Shown: in pieces, positions 50,931 through 59,517 of the stretch | Layout of the letters: each line of letters begins with the position of its first letter | Position numbering within the stretch: position 1 is the first letter of the stretch | Assembly: GCA_024233305.1 (NCBI GenBank) | Contig: JACKPV010000023.1 | Coordinates: 62,001 to 126,000, forward strand | Reading direction: 5' to 3' | Length of the DNA stretch: 64,000 nt | Source of the DNA: Verrucomicrobiales bacterium | GTDB taxonomy: Bacteria > Verrucomicrobiota > Verrucomicrobiia > Limisphaerales > J093 | Notes under the pieces: generated by a model | Database searches by the model: none | Told to the model about the DNA's origin: nothing | Seen by the model: the letters and a program-made list of their open reading frames with translations, nothing else | Program-made: the position numbers and the translations under genes

Positions 50931-51075
50931 CATGCAGTAGGATTCACCACTGATGGGCGCGGATGGGCACGGATATTGAGGGAAACCAGGATTACCCGCC
51001 CTGGGTTCGAACCCACCTTCAGGGAGTCCGCCTGCCCTCTCCACCAACGCCCCGGCGCCGCGCCCCTACCCGTGT
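50931..51075 (+). repeat. Dispersed intergenic repeat, copy 2
   Basis: This is the inverted partner of 34596-34730. It carries an extra 10-bp tandem unit (GCGGATGGGC) after CACTGATGGGC. It fills most of the 231-bp gap between the radical SAM gene and the convergent 1004-aa gene. Confidence 0.85.
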
Positions 51076-51117
51076 GATCCATGCCCATCCGCGGTCCGCC
51101 GACTGAATTGTCACGGC

Positions 51118-54100
51118 TCAGTGCGGGAGCGGCATGCGAATCAGGGTTTGGTTACGCGTCGGCGCAGTCTCCGGAAAACGGGTCTTGCCCCCGCCGACCT
51201 CGGCAATCTCGACGTAGTATTCGAGGTCTTTGCCGGCGGTGGCTTCCATCGGGAAGCCGGCCTGAAAGACGCCGCGCCCGAGGTGCTCGAGCGGCAGATC
51301 CCGGTAACCGCCGTCACCCATTTTCCGCCAGCGGACCACCGCCTCAATCGGCATCTGGGCCGCCAGCACCAGCACCCGGAGTGTCAGCGGTTCGCCGGGG
51401 GCGAAGCTCGATCGCGCGGCAGGCACGATCACCCGGGCCGGACCGCGATACCCCACCTCCGGGCGGGCGGCGGCAGGCAATTCCCCCTGCAACAGCTTTG
51501 CCAGCTCGGCGCCGGGTTGATCCATCAGGCCGGGGAGGATGTGCTGTTCCCAGTTGGCAATCGTGCCCAACTCGCCCGGCGTCGACACCGTGGCGAGGAG
51601 GTGGGCGTAGACTTCACGCAGGTCCTCCACGAGGCGGACCCGCAGTGGCAGCGCGCCTTCGATGGCCGCCGCCCGCGCGCTCTCCCCGGTCCCCGCAGTC
51701 CGGGCCGCCTGCATCGCCTGGTTGAAATCAGCCCAGGTGCAACGCAGCCGGGCCATCGCGCGCAGATATTGGAACGTGTTGAGCCAGTAGCCGAAGCGCG
51801 CCTCGTTGCCGTCGCCGCGAACCGCGTCGGCCACCATTTCGAGACGCTCGACGAAATCATACTCGCGACGCACCAGGTCCCAGGGCCGCGAGTCCGGCTG
51901 AATGCCACCCGGCCCCTGAAGCCATTCGGAGGGACGCGGCAACCGGCCATCACGGGCCGAAAGGATGGCGGCGATGCGCGGCCCGACGTTTGCGCCGAAG
52001 GACTGGTTGGCCCAGTCGAGGTAGAAGTCGCCACTCGGCGCAAAGTCGCTGTCGGCGGCGGGCGAGGGTGGCCAGTCGGCCAGATAATCCTGCCAGGCCG
52101 GCCCGCCGCAATTGATCTTCCAGGGGCGTCCGCCGGCGTCGACCTGGAGCCCGGCAATCGAGGGGAACTCGGTGACCGGCGTGAACTCGACGAGCACCCA
52201 ACCGTTCGTGACCGCCACGTCCTCGAAGGTGAAATCCAGCGCCTGATCGGCGCCCGCGCGGGCGAAGATGTCGAGGGCTTCAATGACCGTCCGACCCTGC
52301 AGACGGACGTTGAAGACCCGTTTGCCCGCCTCGCGGTAGTGCGGTTCGCAGAATTGCAGCGTGACCCGGCAGCGGCCATTGGCGGCCGGCAACCGGTAGG
52401 CGGCCACATTGTAGCGGACCGTCTGATAAACGGCGTCCTCCTCGGTGCCGGCGATGGGGTGGTCGGCGAAGACCGCGAACTGCCCTCCCGAGGCGCCGGG
52501 TTCGAGGCTTTCTTCGCGCGGCAACAACGGCTGTTGGTTCCAGGAACCCTGGTCCCAGGCGGCGCCGGCCAGGGCGGCCACATTGGGCGCCACGGCCCGC
52601 GTGCGCCAGTGAATGCCGAACAATCCGTCGCAGCCGTACCTGCGGGCATCCGCCGCATCGCGCCGCATTCGTCCGACCCAGAGCTGGGGCGAGGTCAGCG
52701 CGGGATCGTCCTCGAGCCAGGGGATGGCCCACTTGCCGCGCCCCTGGACCTCGCGAAAGGCGGGATCGACCGGTTCCATGCCGACCTGCCGGTTGATGCA
52801 ACTCACAGCCACGCCCGGGGGCAGCACCCGGCCGAACTTCGCCCGATCATCCGCCGGCCCGAGGACCCAGCCACAGGTGGCGAGCTTGAAGGGCGCCTCG
52901 ACCCGTTTGGCCGCGGCCACCGCCAGACCGATGTCGCCCAGGGTATCCCAGACCTCGGCGTCCTTCGTGCCCTGCCAGGTCCAGTGCTCGGGTGTCCACA
53001 GCCAGTAGTAATCGAGCGGAATGGCGGCGGCCGCGCGGCGGAACATCCCTTCGTACAGGCTGCGGACCACCGCGGCGTCCTTCGGGTTCTGTCCGGCGGC
53101 CCGCAAGCGTTCCTGGACCGCGGCGGGAATGGTCAGCGGGGTTTCCGTGCCGAGGCACGTCTGCACACCGAGTTGGCGGGCGTAGGCAAACGCATCGCGC
53201 AGCACAGCGGCGGCGCGGTTGAACACCTCGTTCGCCGCCGCCTCACCCGATGGGCCGGGACAATGGCCGGTCATGACATCGTTGCCAAAACCGTCGGTCT
53301 CGAAAAGCTGCCCGGCGCCAAAGCTGAAGTCGCTGGTCTTGCGGGGCGCATAACCCCAGTTGCCCCGGAGCGTGTTCTGGTAACTGGACGGGTAGCTGGC
53401 CGTAACCCGGCCCCGCGCGTCGGTGTCCTCCGCCCGCCCGATCCAGACGGTCGGCTCGGCGTTCGGGCCGCCTTCCGGATAGGTATGCAACCCGAAGAAG
53501 TTCATGCGCAACTTGGGCAGCTGCGCCATGACTGCCAGATAATCGTCGCGCCGCCACCAGTCGGGTCCCTCGGGGAAGTCATGAAACGGCTGGATGCCCC
53601 GCAGGGCGAAGAGCGGCATGCCCCGTTGGTCCATCACCGGCAGCGGAAGCCCGAGGCGGCCATCCGGGACCACGTCGCCGTGGAGGTAGAAACGCACCCC
53701 CATCTGTTCCGCCATGGCGTAGGCGCCGTAAAGGGTCCCGAGATCGTCGCCACCGGTCACGACCCAGACCCAGCGGCCCTCGACGGACAACGTTTTGATC
53801 CAGTACTCCTGTGGCTCAAGACTGGCGAGTGCGAGGCGGGCGGCGGGTTCGACGATCAACTCACGGACCAGGGGCCGGTCATGCCGCGCCACCACCAGCA
53901 ACCCCGCGGGGCCGGGGGTGGCCGAGACGGCCGACCGGACGTCAGCCAGAGCGCCGGCTCGCAGATACAGATATCGACGCACCTCCCGCGCCGCGAAGTC
54001 CTCGAGCCCGGAAGCCCCCTCCGGCACGACGATGCCCGGCACGGTCGGCAGGGGTTGGGCGGCGCGGGCGGTCACCGACCCCGGCAGGATCGCCGCCAGA

Positions 54101-54132
54101 AGGACGAGCGTGGCGAATGAGGCGCGTTTCAT
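51118..54132 (-). CDS. Exported glycoside-hydrolase-like protein with malectin domain
   Basis: The 1004-aa product has a signal peptide (FATLVLLAAILPGSVTARAA). A GH67/GH115-like N-terminal domain (GIVVPEGASGLEDFAAREVRRY, VVTGGDDLGTLYGAYAMAEQMGVRFY) is followed by a barrel-like region of the DUF4838 type (LPKLRMNFFGLHTYPEGG, YYWLWTPEHWTW). Near residues 600-690 a malectin-like carbohydrate-binding domain shows VTLQFCEPHYREAGKRVFNVRLQG and AVTNGWVLVEFTP. The C-terminus has a beta-sandwich. An AGGAA ribosome site lies six bases before ATG 54132; ATG 54138 is too close. A periplasmic or surface polysaccharide enzyme is likely; the active site was not identified. Confidence 0.82.
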   Translation of the reverse strand: MKRASFATLVLLAAILPGSVTARAAQPLPTVPGIVVPEGASGLEDFAAREVRRYLYLRAGALADVRSAVSATPGPAGLLVVARHDRPLVRELIVEPAARLALASLEPQEYWIKTLSVEGRWVWVVTGGDDLGTLYGAYAMAEQMGVRFYLHGDVVPDGRLGLPLPVMDQRGMPLFALRGIQPFHDFPEGPDWWRRDDYLAVMAQLPKLRMNFFGLHTYPEGGPNAEPTVWIGRAEDTDARGRVTASYPSSYQNTLRGNWGYAPRKTSDFSFGAGQLFETDGFGNDVMTGHCPGPSGEAAANEVFNRAAAVLRDAFAYARQLGVQTCLGTETPLTIPAAVQERLRAAGQNPKDAAVVRSLYEGMFRRAAAAIPLDYYWLWTPEHWTWQGTKDAEVWDTLGDIGLAVAAAKRVEAPFKLATCGWVLGPADDRAKFGRVLPPGVAVSCINRQVGMEPVDPAFREVQGRGKWAIPWLEDDPALTSPQLWVGRMRRDAADARRYGCDGLFGIHWRTRAVAPNVAALAGAAWDQGSWNQQPLLPREESLEPGASGGQFAVFADHPIAGTEEDAVYQTVRYNVAAYRLPAANGRCRVTLQFCEPHYREAGKRVFNVRLQGRTVIEALDIFARAGADQALDFTFEDVAVTNGWVLVEFTPVTEFPSIAGLQVDAGGRPWKINCGGPAWQDYLADWPPSPAADSDFAPSGDFYLDWANQSFGANVGPRIAAILSARDGRLPRPSEWLQGPGGIQPDSRPWDLVRREYDFVERLEMVADAVRGDGNEARFGYWLNTFQYLRAMARLRCTWADFNQAMQAARTAGTGESARAAAIEGALPLRVRLVEDLREVYAHLLATVSTPGELGTIANWEQHILPGLMDQPGAELAKLLQGELPAAARPEVGYRGPARVIVPAARSSFAPGEPLTLRVLVLAAQMPIEAVVRWRKMGDGGYRDLPLEHLGRGVFQAGFPMEATAGKDLEYYVEIAEVGGGKTRFPETAPTRNQTLIRMPLPH

Positions 54133-54304
54133 AGGCATTTCCTGAAAGTCATGTCGGCGGAGGTCATTCCCTCCCACCAGCCCGGCCGGAGCGGAACGCC
54201 AGAAAGGGGAAGTACCACGCTTCGGGGCCAACAAATCAACCCGAAACTGAAACGGGCACCGCGCGCGTCCCGAGCCTTCCGCCGCGGGGCGGTGGCGGGC
54301 GGGA

Positions 54305-55279
54305 TCAAGCGGAACGAGGGCTGTCCGGGGAAGGCAGGGCTCGGGGCCGGATGGGGTAGAGGCCGGGACAGCACTGGAACATTTCGCGGAAGGCGGTGCT
54401 GAAATGGCTGAGGCTGTTGTAGCCGACCTCGAAGGCCGCCTCGGTGACGTTGCACCGGCCGGAGCGGAGGAGTTCGGCGGCGCGTTCGAGCCGGATTTGC
54501 CGCAGGTATTGCTGAAGCGTCTGGCCGGTCACCTGGGAGAAGAGCCGGCTGAGGTGGAAGGGACTGCAACCGACCTGCCGTCCGAGTTCCTTGAGGGAGG
54601 GAGGTTCCTGCAGCCGGTTTCGCAGGATTTCCTGGGCGCGCGCCACCCGTTCGCAGCCGATCCGTTCGGACCGCGTGCAGGCGCGGTCGCCGGGGGCGGC
54701 CCGATAAAACAGGTGGGCGGCGAGTTCGATGGCCTTGCCGCGGAACCACGTTTCACAGGCGGGCCGGCCGACCGGACAGTGCTGCAGCGACTCGACCAGC
54801 CCGAGGGTGATCGGGCGCAGGCGTTCGGGCATGGCGAGCGCGGGCGTGATCCCCGGACCGGCAAGGAACTGGCCGAGCACCGGGTGGAAGTGCTCGCCGG
54901 AGCCGGAAAGGCATTGCCGGAGGAACCAGCGGCTGAACTCGAGGGTGACAAAACGGTGGCGCTTCCCGGCCTGCCGTTCACCCGTCAGCGCGGGCACGCC
55001 CTGCCGGTAAATGGTCCACGCGCCGGGTGGCAGTTCGACGGTTTCCTGATCCCCGCGAATCCGCCCGGCGCCTTCGAGGTTGAGGCACAATTCGATGGCC
55101 CCAAGGCGCAGTTCCGCCAGCCATTCGCGCGGGGCCTCGCGCCCTTCCTCATACCAGCAAAGGCGGAAGCCGGGATCCAGGGTGCTGCCGCTCATCGGGC
55201 AGGCGCCAATGGGCGAATACTCGGATCGCCGGACGGCAGGCGCGGGCCCGGCCAGGGGGACTTCCTGCGATGGGGACAT
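54305..55279 (-). CDS. AraC/XylS-family transcriptional regulator
   Basis: From ATG 55279 the product is 324 aa. A cupin-like ligand-binding region (ELCLNLEGAGRIRG, LPPGAWTIYRQG) is followed by two HTH motifs, SLKELGRQVGCSPFHLSRLF near residue 245 and VTEAAFEVGYNSLSHFSTAFREMFQC near residue 292. It should regulate sugar-related genes. The adjacent 1004-aa gene on the same strand and the exported prepilin are possible targets; the ligand is unknown. ATG 55195 is an alternative start that removes 28 residues. Confidence 0.9.
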   Translation of the reverse strand: MSPSQEVPLAGPAPAVRRSEYSPIGACPMSGSTLDPGFRLCWYEEGREAPREWLAELRLGAIELCLNLEGAGRIRGDQETVELPPGAWTIYRQGVPALTGERQAGKRHRFVTLEFSRWFLRQCLSGSGEHFHPVLGQFLAGPGITPALAMPERLRPITLGLVESLQHCPVGRPACETWFRGKAIELAAHLFYRAAPGDRACTRSERIGCERVARAQEILRNRLQEPPSLKELGRQVGCSPFHLSRLFSQVTGQTLQQYLRQIRLERAAELLRSGRCNVTEAAFEVGYNSLSHFSTAFREMFQCCPGLYPIRPRALPSPDSPRSA

Positions 55280-55422
55280 CCTGAGCGGCGCCGGGTTCGA
55301 GGGATCCGGGTCCGCCGGGCGGTCCGTTGGGCGGCGCGGCGTGGACGGCTTCCGCCGCGGTGGTGGACGCATCATCGAGGAGGTGGTCGCGGTTGCTGAA
55401 CCGCGGTCTGGACGCGCGCGTT

Positions 55423-56256
55423 TCACCGGGTTTCGAGCGGGCGCAGACTCCAGTCCGGTCGGTCGGCCGGATTCGCCCAGTGGCGCATGTCCTGGAGTTC
55501 GCCGGTGGTCATGGAAGCGGCATGACCGTCGGTGAAGGCGGCCATGGCCCGGCCGTTCCAGCGCGGATGCACGTAACCCCAGGTGTCGGGCGGGGCGGCT
55601 TCGTCGAACGCGGGCGCCCAGCGTCGGCCGACGAGACACGGCGGGTTCACGGCGAAGTAGCCGGGTTCGGGGTCCTGATCGCCGGTGCGGGATCGGGCGG
55701 ACGCAAAGGCCAGGAGCCGGCCCGGTTGGCGGATTTCGGCGGTGCGGCGCACCAACCAGTCCTCGCCGTAGGTCCGGGCGGCAAGTTCCGGGTTGAACAC
55801 CTGTTCGTCGCCGCCGAGGAAGACGGTGTTGTAGCCGAGACTCGGGAAGAGACTGGCGCGGTACACGTATTCGGGCTGGGACAGGCGCCGGGCCTGTTCC
55901 AGGAAGCGGCCGGAGTCGTTCACGTAGATCACGCGGAAATTGTTGCCGAGCGCCGGCGCCAGCCGCCACGGGTAACGGTCCCGGATCGGGCTGCCGAGCG
56001 GGGCGCCCTGATCATCGTAGGCCGCCGTCTTGCCGCTGTAACCAAGCAGAACATGGTCCGCGTTGTCGTCGGCATAGAGCTGCCAGGCAAGCATCAACTG
56101 CCGGGCGGCGTTGAGTTCGTTGACGCGTTTTGCCCGCTGTTTGGCCGCTGACAGGCCGGGGAGCAACAGCCCGGCCAGGATGGCGATGATCGCGATGACG
56201 ACCAGGAGTTCCACCAGCGTGAAGCCACGTTCCGCAGGGGGCGGCGTCGTTTTCAT
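55423..56256 (-). CDS. Type IV prepilin-like protein (H-x(n)-DG family)
   Basis: The 277-aa product starts with a short leader and the cleavage/methylation motif GFTLVELLVVIAIIAILAG. A KQRAKRVNELNAARQLMLAWQLYADDN segment follows, typical of the large Verrucomicrobial prepilin family (DUF1559-related). The C-terminus has HPRWNGRAMAAFTDGHA, the H-x(n)-DG motif. These proteins are processed by a prepilin peptidase. Many genomes encode dozens of them with unknown functions. The decayed gene at 20118-20426 belongs to the same family. Confidence 0.92.
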   Translation of the reverse strand: MKTTPPPAERGFTLVELLVVIAIIAILAGLLLPGLSAAKQRAKRVNELNAARQLMLAWQLYADDNADHVLLGYSGKTAAYDDQGAPLGSPIRDRYPWRLAPALGNNFRVIYVNDSGRFLEQARRLSQPEYVYRASLFPSLGYNTVFLGGDEQVFNPELAARTYGEDWLVRRTAEIRQPGRLLAFASARSRTGDQDPEPGYFAVNPPCLVGRRWAPAFDEAAPPDTWGYVHPRWNGRAMAAFTDGHAASMTTGELQDMRHWANPADRPDWSLRPLETR

Positions 56257-56416
56257 GAAGACAGCCTACGCGGGAGGACCGGGCGAATGCTTGCGGTGGC
56301 TTGCGTTTGTTTGCCGCTGGGTTGCGCAGGAAACGGCGCGGTCGCCGCAACCGGCCGCCAGTTTTCCGCAACCCACCGCAAGCACCTGAGGCCCGCAGCG
56401 GGTAGGGTGGGAGGTC

Positions 56417-56620
56417 ATGAAACTTGGAACCGTTCTGCAAATAACCCTCGTGCTGGCCGCCGCGGGGTTAACTCTGGACGGTCGCACGCAACCGGGCGCG
56501 ACGGTCTCCGGAGCTTGTCCGGACTTGCCGGCCCCCGTGGCCAGCTTCGGCGCCGCGAATCTCTGGCCGGCTTCCACCAGGGCGCCGGTTACGAAATCAC
56601 CAGCCACAACGTCGCCCTGA
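56417..56620 (+). CDS. Possible small exported protein, perhaps frameshifted
   Basis: This frame has a hydrophobic N-terminus (MKLGTVLQITLVLAAAGLTL) like a signal peptide, but its C-terminal half is Pro/Ala/Thr-rich. Another frame over the same end reads LAGFHQGAGYEITSHNVALTW and stops at 56637, overlapping the feoA start by four bases. A frameshift near 56530 could join the two into one small gene. It may also be chance sequence. Confidence 0.25.
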   Translation: MKLGTVLQITLVLAAAGLTLDGRTQPGATVSGACPDLPAPVASFGAANLWPASTRAPVTKSPATTSP

Positions 56621-56633
56621 CCTGGATCGTCCC

Positions 56634-56870
56634 ATGACCTTGAACCAGCTTCGCGTCGGCCAAGCCGGCCGCGTCCTGTCCGTCGCGCCCGATTCCCCGT
56701 CGGCGACCCTCCTCGCGGCTCTCGGTCTGTTGCCCGGAACGCGGGTGTTGATCGAGCGTCTTGCGCCGCTGGGCGACCCGATTTCCATCCGCTTCAACGG
56801 CCAGGAATTCAGTCTGCGTCGTCAGGACGCCCGCGAAGTCGTCGTGCAACGGGAAGGCCCGGAGCGATGA
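56634..56870 (+). CDS. feoA: Ferrous iron transport protein A
   Basis: The 78-aa product is a single SH3-like FeoA domain (LNQLRVGQAGRVLSV, LAALGLLPGTRVLIERLAPLGDPISIR). FeoA helps FeoB in ferrous iron uptake. The stop overlaps the feoB start by four bases (ATGA). Confidence 0.9.
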   Translation: MTLNQLRVGQAGRVLSVAPDSPSATLLAALGLLPGTRVLIERLAPLGDPISIRFNGQEFSLRRQDAREVVVQREGPER

Positions 56871-59083
56871 ACGACGCCCCGGCGGGCGCGGTCCGAACCA
56901 GCGCCCTGGTAGCCTTGATCGGGAATCCGAACACGGGCAAGACCACGCTCTTCAACCACCTCACCGGACTGCGGCAGAAGATCGCGAACTACCCCGGGGT
57001 CACCGTCGAGAAGAAGTCCGGGCCACTGCGGCGGGCGCCCGCGGGTTGCGCCGTCGAGATCCTTGACCTGCCTGGCGCCTATTCGCTTTCGGCGCGCTCG
57101 CTCGATGAACGGATTGCCGTGGACGTTCTGTCGGGGGTGGGTCACCGGCGGCCGGACTTGGTGGTCTGCGTGGTGGACGCGACAAACCTCCGGCGCAACC
57201 TGTTCCTGGCGTCCCAGGTGGCCGACCTGGGCCTGCCGCTGGTGCTGGTCTTGAATCAGGTCGATGCCGCCCGCAAGCAGGGGTTGCGCTTCGATCTGGA
57301 CCGGCTCGAGGCGCAACTCGGGGTTCCCGTCGTGCCGACGGTGGCCAAGCGGGGCGAGGGGGTGGACGCGTTGATCGACGCGATCCACCGCGCGTTGCGC
57401 GAGCCGCGGCGGATGGCCCCGATTGCGTGGCCGGAAGCGGTCCTTGAGGCGCGGTCGCGGCTGCGGGCGGTGACCCCGGGATTGACGGACGGCGATGCGA
57501 CGCGGTTGTTGTTCGACAGCGGCGGGGCGGTGGCGCGGCGGGTGGCGACCAACGGGGGCGGGCTCGAGGCGGCCATTCGCGAGGGGCGCGAGGCGCTGTT
57601 CAAGGCGGGATTGAATCCGGGGCCGGCGGAGGCGGTGCTGCATTACGCGCACCTCGATGGATTGCTCGAGGCGACCATCGAGGAGGGCGGCGCGATGGGG
57701 CCGGCGCACACCGAGTCGATCGACCGGTTGCTGCTGCACCGGTGCTGGGGAACGGCGGTCTTTCTGGGCGTGATGTGGGCGGTGTTCCAGTCCGTCTACA
57801 CGTGGTCCGGTCCGTTGATGGACGGGATCGAGGCCCTCACGGGCCGGGCCCAGGCGCTGGTGGCGCCCGGGTTGGCCGGGACGCCGACGCTGCAGAGTCT
57901 CGTGGTGGACGGCATTCTGGGCGGCGTGGGCGGCGTGGTGGTGTTTCTGCCGCAGATTTTCCTGCTCTTCTTCTGGATCGGGCTGCTCGAGGACACGGGT
58001 TACATGGCGCGGGCGGCGTTCCTAATGGACAGACTGTTCGGGTGGTGCGGGCTCAACGGGAAGAGCTTCGTGCCGTTGCTGTCGAGTTACGCGTGCGCGA
58101 TTCCGGGGGTGATGGCAGCGCGTACGATGGAGGATCCGAAGGCGCGGTTGACGACCATCCTGATGGCGCCGTTCATGAGCTGCTCGGCGCGGCTGCCGGT
58201 GTATGTGTTGTTGATCGGTGCGTTCATCGAGCCGGTCTCTGGGGCGGCCGTCGCGGGGTGGGTGTTGTTTGCCATGCATTTCGTGGGGCTCGCGGTATCG
58301 CTGCCGCTGGCGTGGTTCTTCAACCGGGTGCTGCTGCGCGTCGAGCCACTGCCGTTCATTCTCGAAATGCCGCCCTATCGTGCGCCGCGTTGGCGGGATT
58401 TGCTGTGGCGGATGTGGGAGCGGGGCCAGGAATTCCTGCTGCGGGCGGGCACAGTGATCCTGGCCTTCTCGGTGATCATCTGGGCGCTGCTCTACTTCCC
58501 GCGGGGCGAATCGCTCGCGGCGCGCGAGACCGCCGCGCTGATCGCCGAAACCGCCGCCGCCGCCGGGGTGGCGCCGGCGGAAATCGAAGCCCGGCTCGCG
58601 GACGGGGATTCCGAACTGGTCGCCGCGCTCGCGCACCGCATCGAAGGGGCGCAGGTTGAGCAGAGTTACCTGGGCCGGTTTGGCAAGACCGTGCAACCGC
58701 TGTTCGCGCCGGCCGGGTTCGACTGGAAGATCACGGTGAGCATCCTCTCGAGCTTTCCGGCGCGGGAGGTCATCATCGCCACGCTCGGGATCATTTACCG
58801 GCTGGGGCCGGAGATTGACGAGGAGTCCGGGTCGCTGCGGGAACGAATGGCCGCCGAACGCTGGGCCGCGGGGCCGCGGGCGGGAATGCCGGTGTTCACG
58901 ATTCCGGTGGTGCTGGCGATCATGGTATTCTTTGCGCTGTGCCTGCAATGCGGCGCGACGGTGGCCGTGATCCGGCGCGAGTTGGACTGGCGCTGGGCGG
59001 CGGCGGCCTTCGCGGGCATGACGCTGCTGGCCTGGATCGGCGCGGTGGTGACCTATCAGTTCGGTGCCCGTTGGTTTGCCTGA
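56867..59083 (+). CDS. feoB: Ferrous iron transporter B
   Basis: The 738-aa product has an N-terminal G domain with G1 GNPNTGKT (near residues 18-25), G2 Thr in PGVTVEKK, G3 DLPGAYSL and G4 NQVD, followed by a helical spacer. About ten membrane helices form the permease (GYMARAAFLMDRLF, FVPLLSSYACAIPG). A linker of about 130 residues interrupts the last helices. Both Gly-gate regions are present. It imports ferrous iron across the inner membrane. feoA lies upstream, and a small Cys-rich gene downstream at 59255. Confidence 0.95.
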   Translation: MNDAPAGAVRTSALVALIGNPNTGKTTLFNHLTGLRQKIANYPGVTVEKKSGPLRRAPAGCAVEILDLPGAYSLSARSLDERIAVDVLSGVGHRRPDLVVCVVDATNLRRNLFLASQVADLGLPLVLVLNQVDAARKQGLRFDLDRLEAQLGVPVVPTVAKRGEGVDALIDAIHRALREPRRMAPIAWPEAVLEARSRLRAVTPGLTDGDATRLLFDSGGAVARRVATNGGGLEAAIREGREALFKAGLNPGPAEAVLHYAHLDGLLEATIEEGGAMGPAHTESIDRLLLHRCWGTAVFLGVMWAVFQSVYTWSGPLMDGIEALTGRAQALVAPGLAGTPTLQSLVVDGILGGVGGVVVFLPQIFLLFFWIGLLEDTGYMARAAFLMDRLFGWCGLNGKSFVPLLSSYACAIPGVMAARTMEDPKARLTTILMAPFMSCSARLPVYVLLIGAFIEPVSGAAVAGWVLFAMHFVGLAVSLPLAWFFNRVLLRVEPLPFILEMPPYRAPRWRDLLWRMWERGQEFLLRAGTVILAFSVIIWALLYFPRGESLAARETAALIAETAAAAGVAPAEIEARLADGDSELVAALAHRIEGAQVEQSYLGRFGKTVQPLFAPAGFDWKITVSILSSFPAREVIIATLGIIYRLGPEIDEESGSLRERMAAERWAAGPRAGMPVFTIPVVLAIMVFFALCLQCGATVAVIRRELDWRWAAAAFAGMTLLAWIGAVVTYQFGARWFA

Positions 59084-59104
59084 GCCGGATCGATGCAACA
59101 GGCT

Positions 59105-59217
59105 GTAGCCGCCGACGTGCAGTCGGCGCTGATCTTCCTGGGCTTGAGCGGTCTCGCCGATCCCGACCGGCAGTCACGTTTTCGTGAATCATGAGCCGAC
59201 TACCCGTCGGCGGCTAC
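59105..59217 (+). repeat. 113-bp MITE-like element with perfect 13-bp terminal inverted repeats
   Basis: GTAGCCGCCGACG at 59105-59117 is the exact inverse of 59205-59217. Inside, AGTCGGC (59121-59127) pairs with GCCGACT near 59195-59201. It lies between feoB and the Cys-rich gene and could add an RNA hairpin to the transcript. A diverged copy lies at 36551-36700. Confidence 0.85.
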
Positions 59218-59254
59218 GAGTTACTGAGTCGTTACGGCTAAGGCGCGCCGGATT

Positions 59255-59449
59255 ATGAACACGCTGGAGAGCATCTTGGTGGCGGCGGCCGTGCTGGCGG
59301 CCACGGGCTTCCTGTGCCTGCGGGCGCGGCGGCGGTGGCGGCGATCCGGCGGCGGGTGCGGGCACGGCGCTTGCGGCTGCGCCTCCCGCCTGGGCGAGGA
59401 GCGGCCGTTTTCCGGGACGCCCCCGCATGGGAGAAGGGGGGCGCCGTGA
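59255..59449 (+). CDS. FeoB-associated Cys-rich membrane protein-like
   Basis: The 64-aa product has one N-terminal membrane helix (LESILVAAAVLAATGFLCL), a basic stretch (RARRRWRRS) and a CGHGACGCA cluster. This is the FeoB-associated Cys-rich layout (FeoC-like in function), and it follows feoB. The C-terminal 20 residues are Pro/Gly-rich. Its GTG-overlap with a possible start of the next gene (59446) suggests coupling. Confidence 0.6.
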   Translation: MNTLESILVAAAVLAATGFLCLRARRRWRRSGGGCGHGACGCASRLGEERPFSGTPPHGRRGAP

Positions 59450-59517
59450 CGGAGGAGTCCGATCCCGCCCCGCCAGACTTGGCCTCCCCGAACCGAGCCT
59501 GTGACGGGCGTCGGTCG

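Noticed and set aside
50980..51050. tRNA-like GGGTTCGAACCC and CCTCTCCACCA inside the dispersed repeat
   Set aside because: The T-arm would have a six-base loop and no acceptor, D or anticodon arms can be formed around it.
51121..54120. 999-codon plus-strand frame opposite the malectin-domain gene
   Set aside because: The minus-strand protein has a signal peptide and clear domains; the plus frame is a compositional mirror image.
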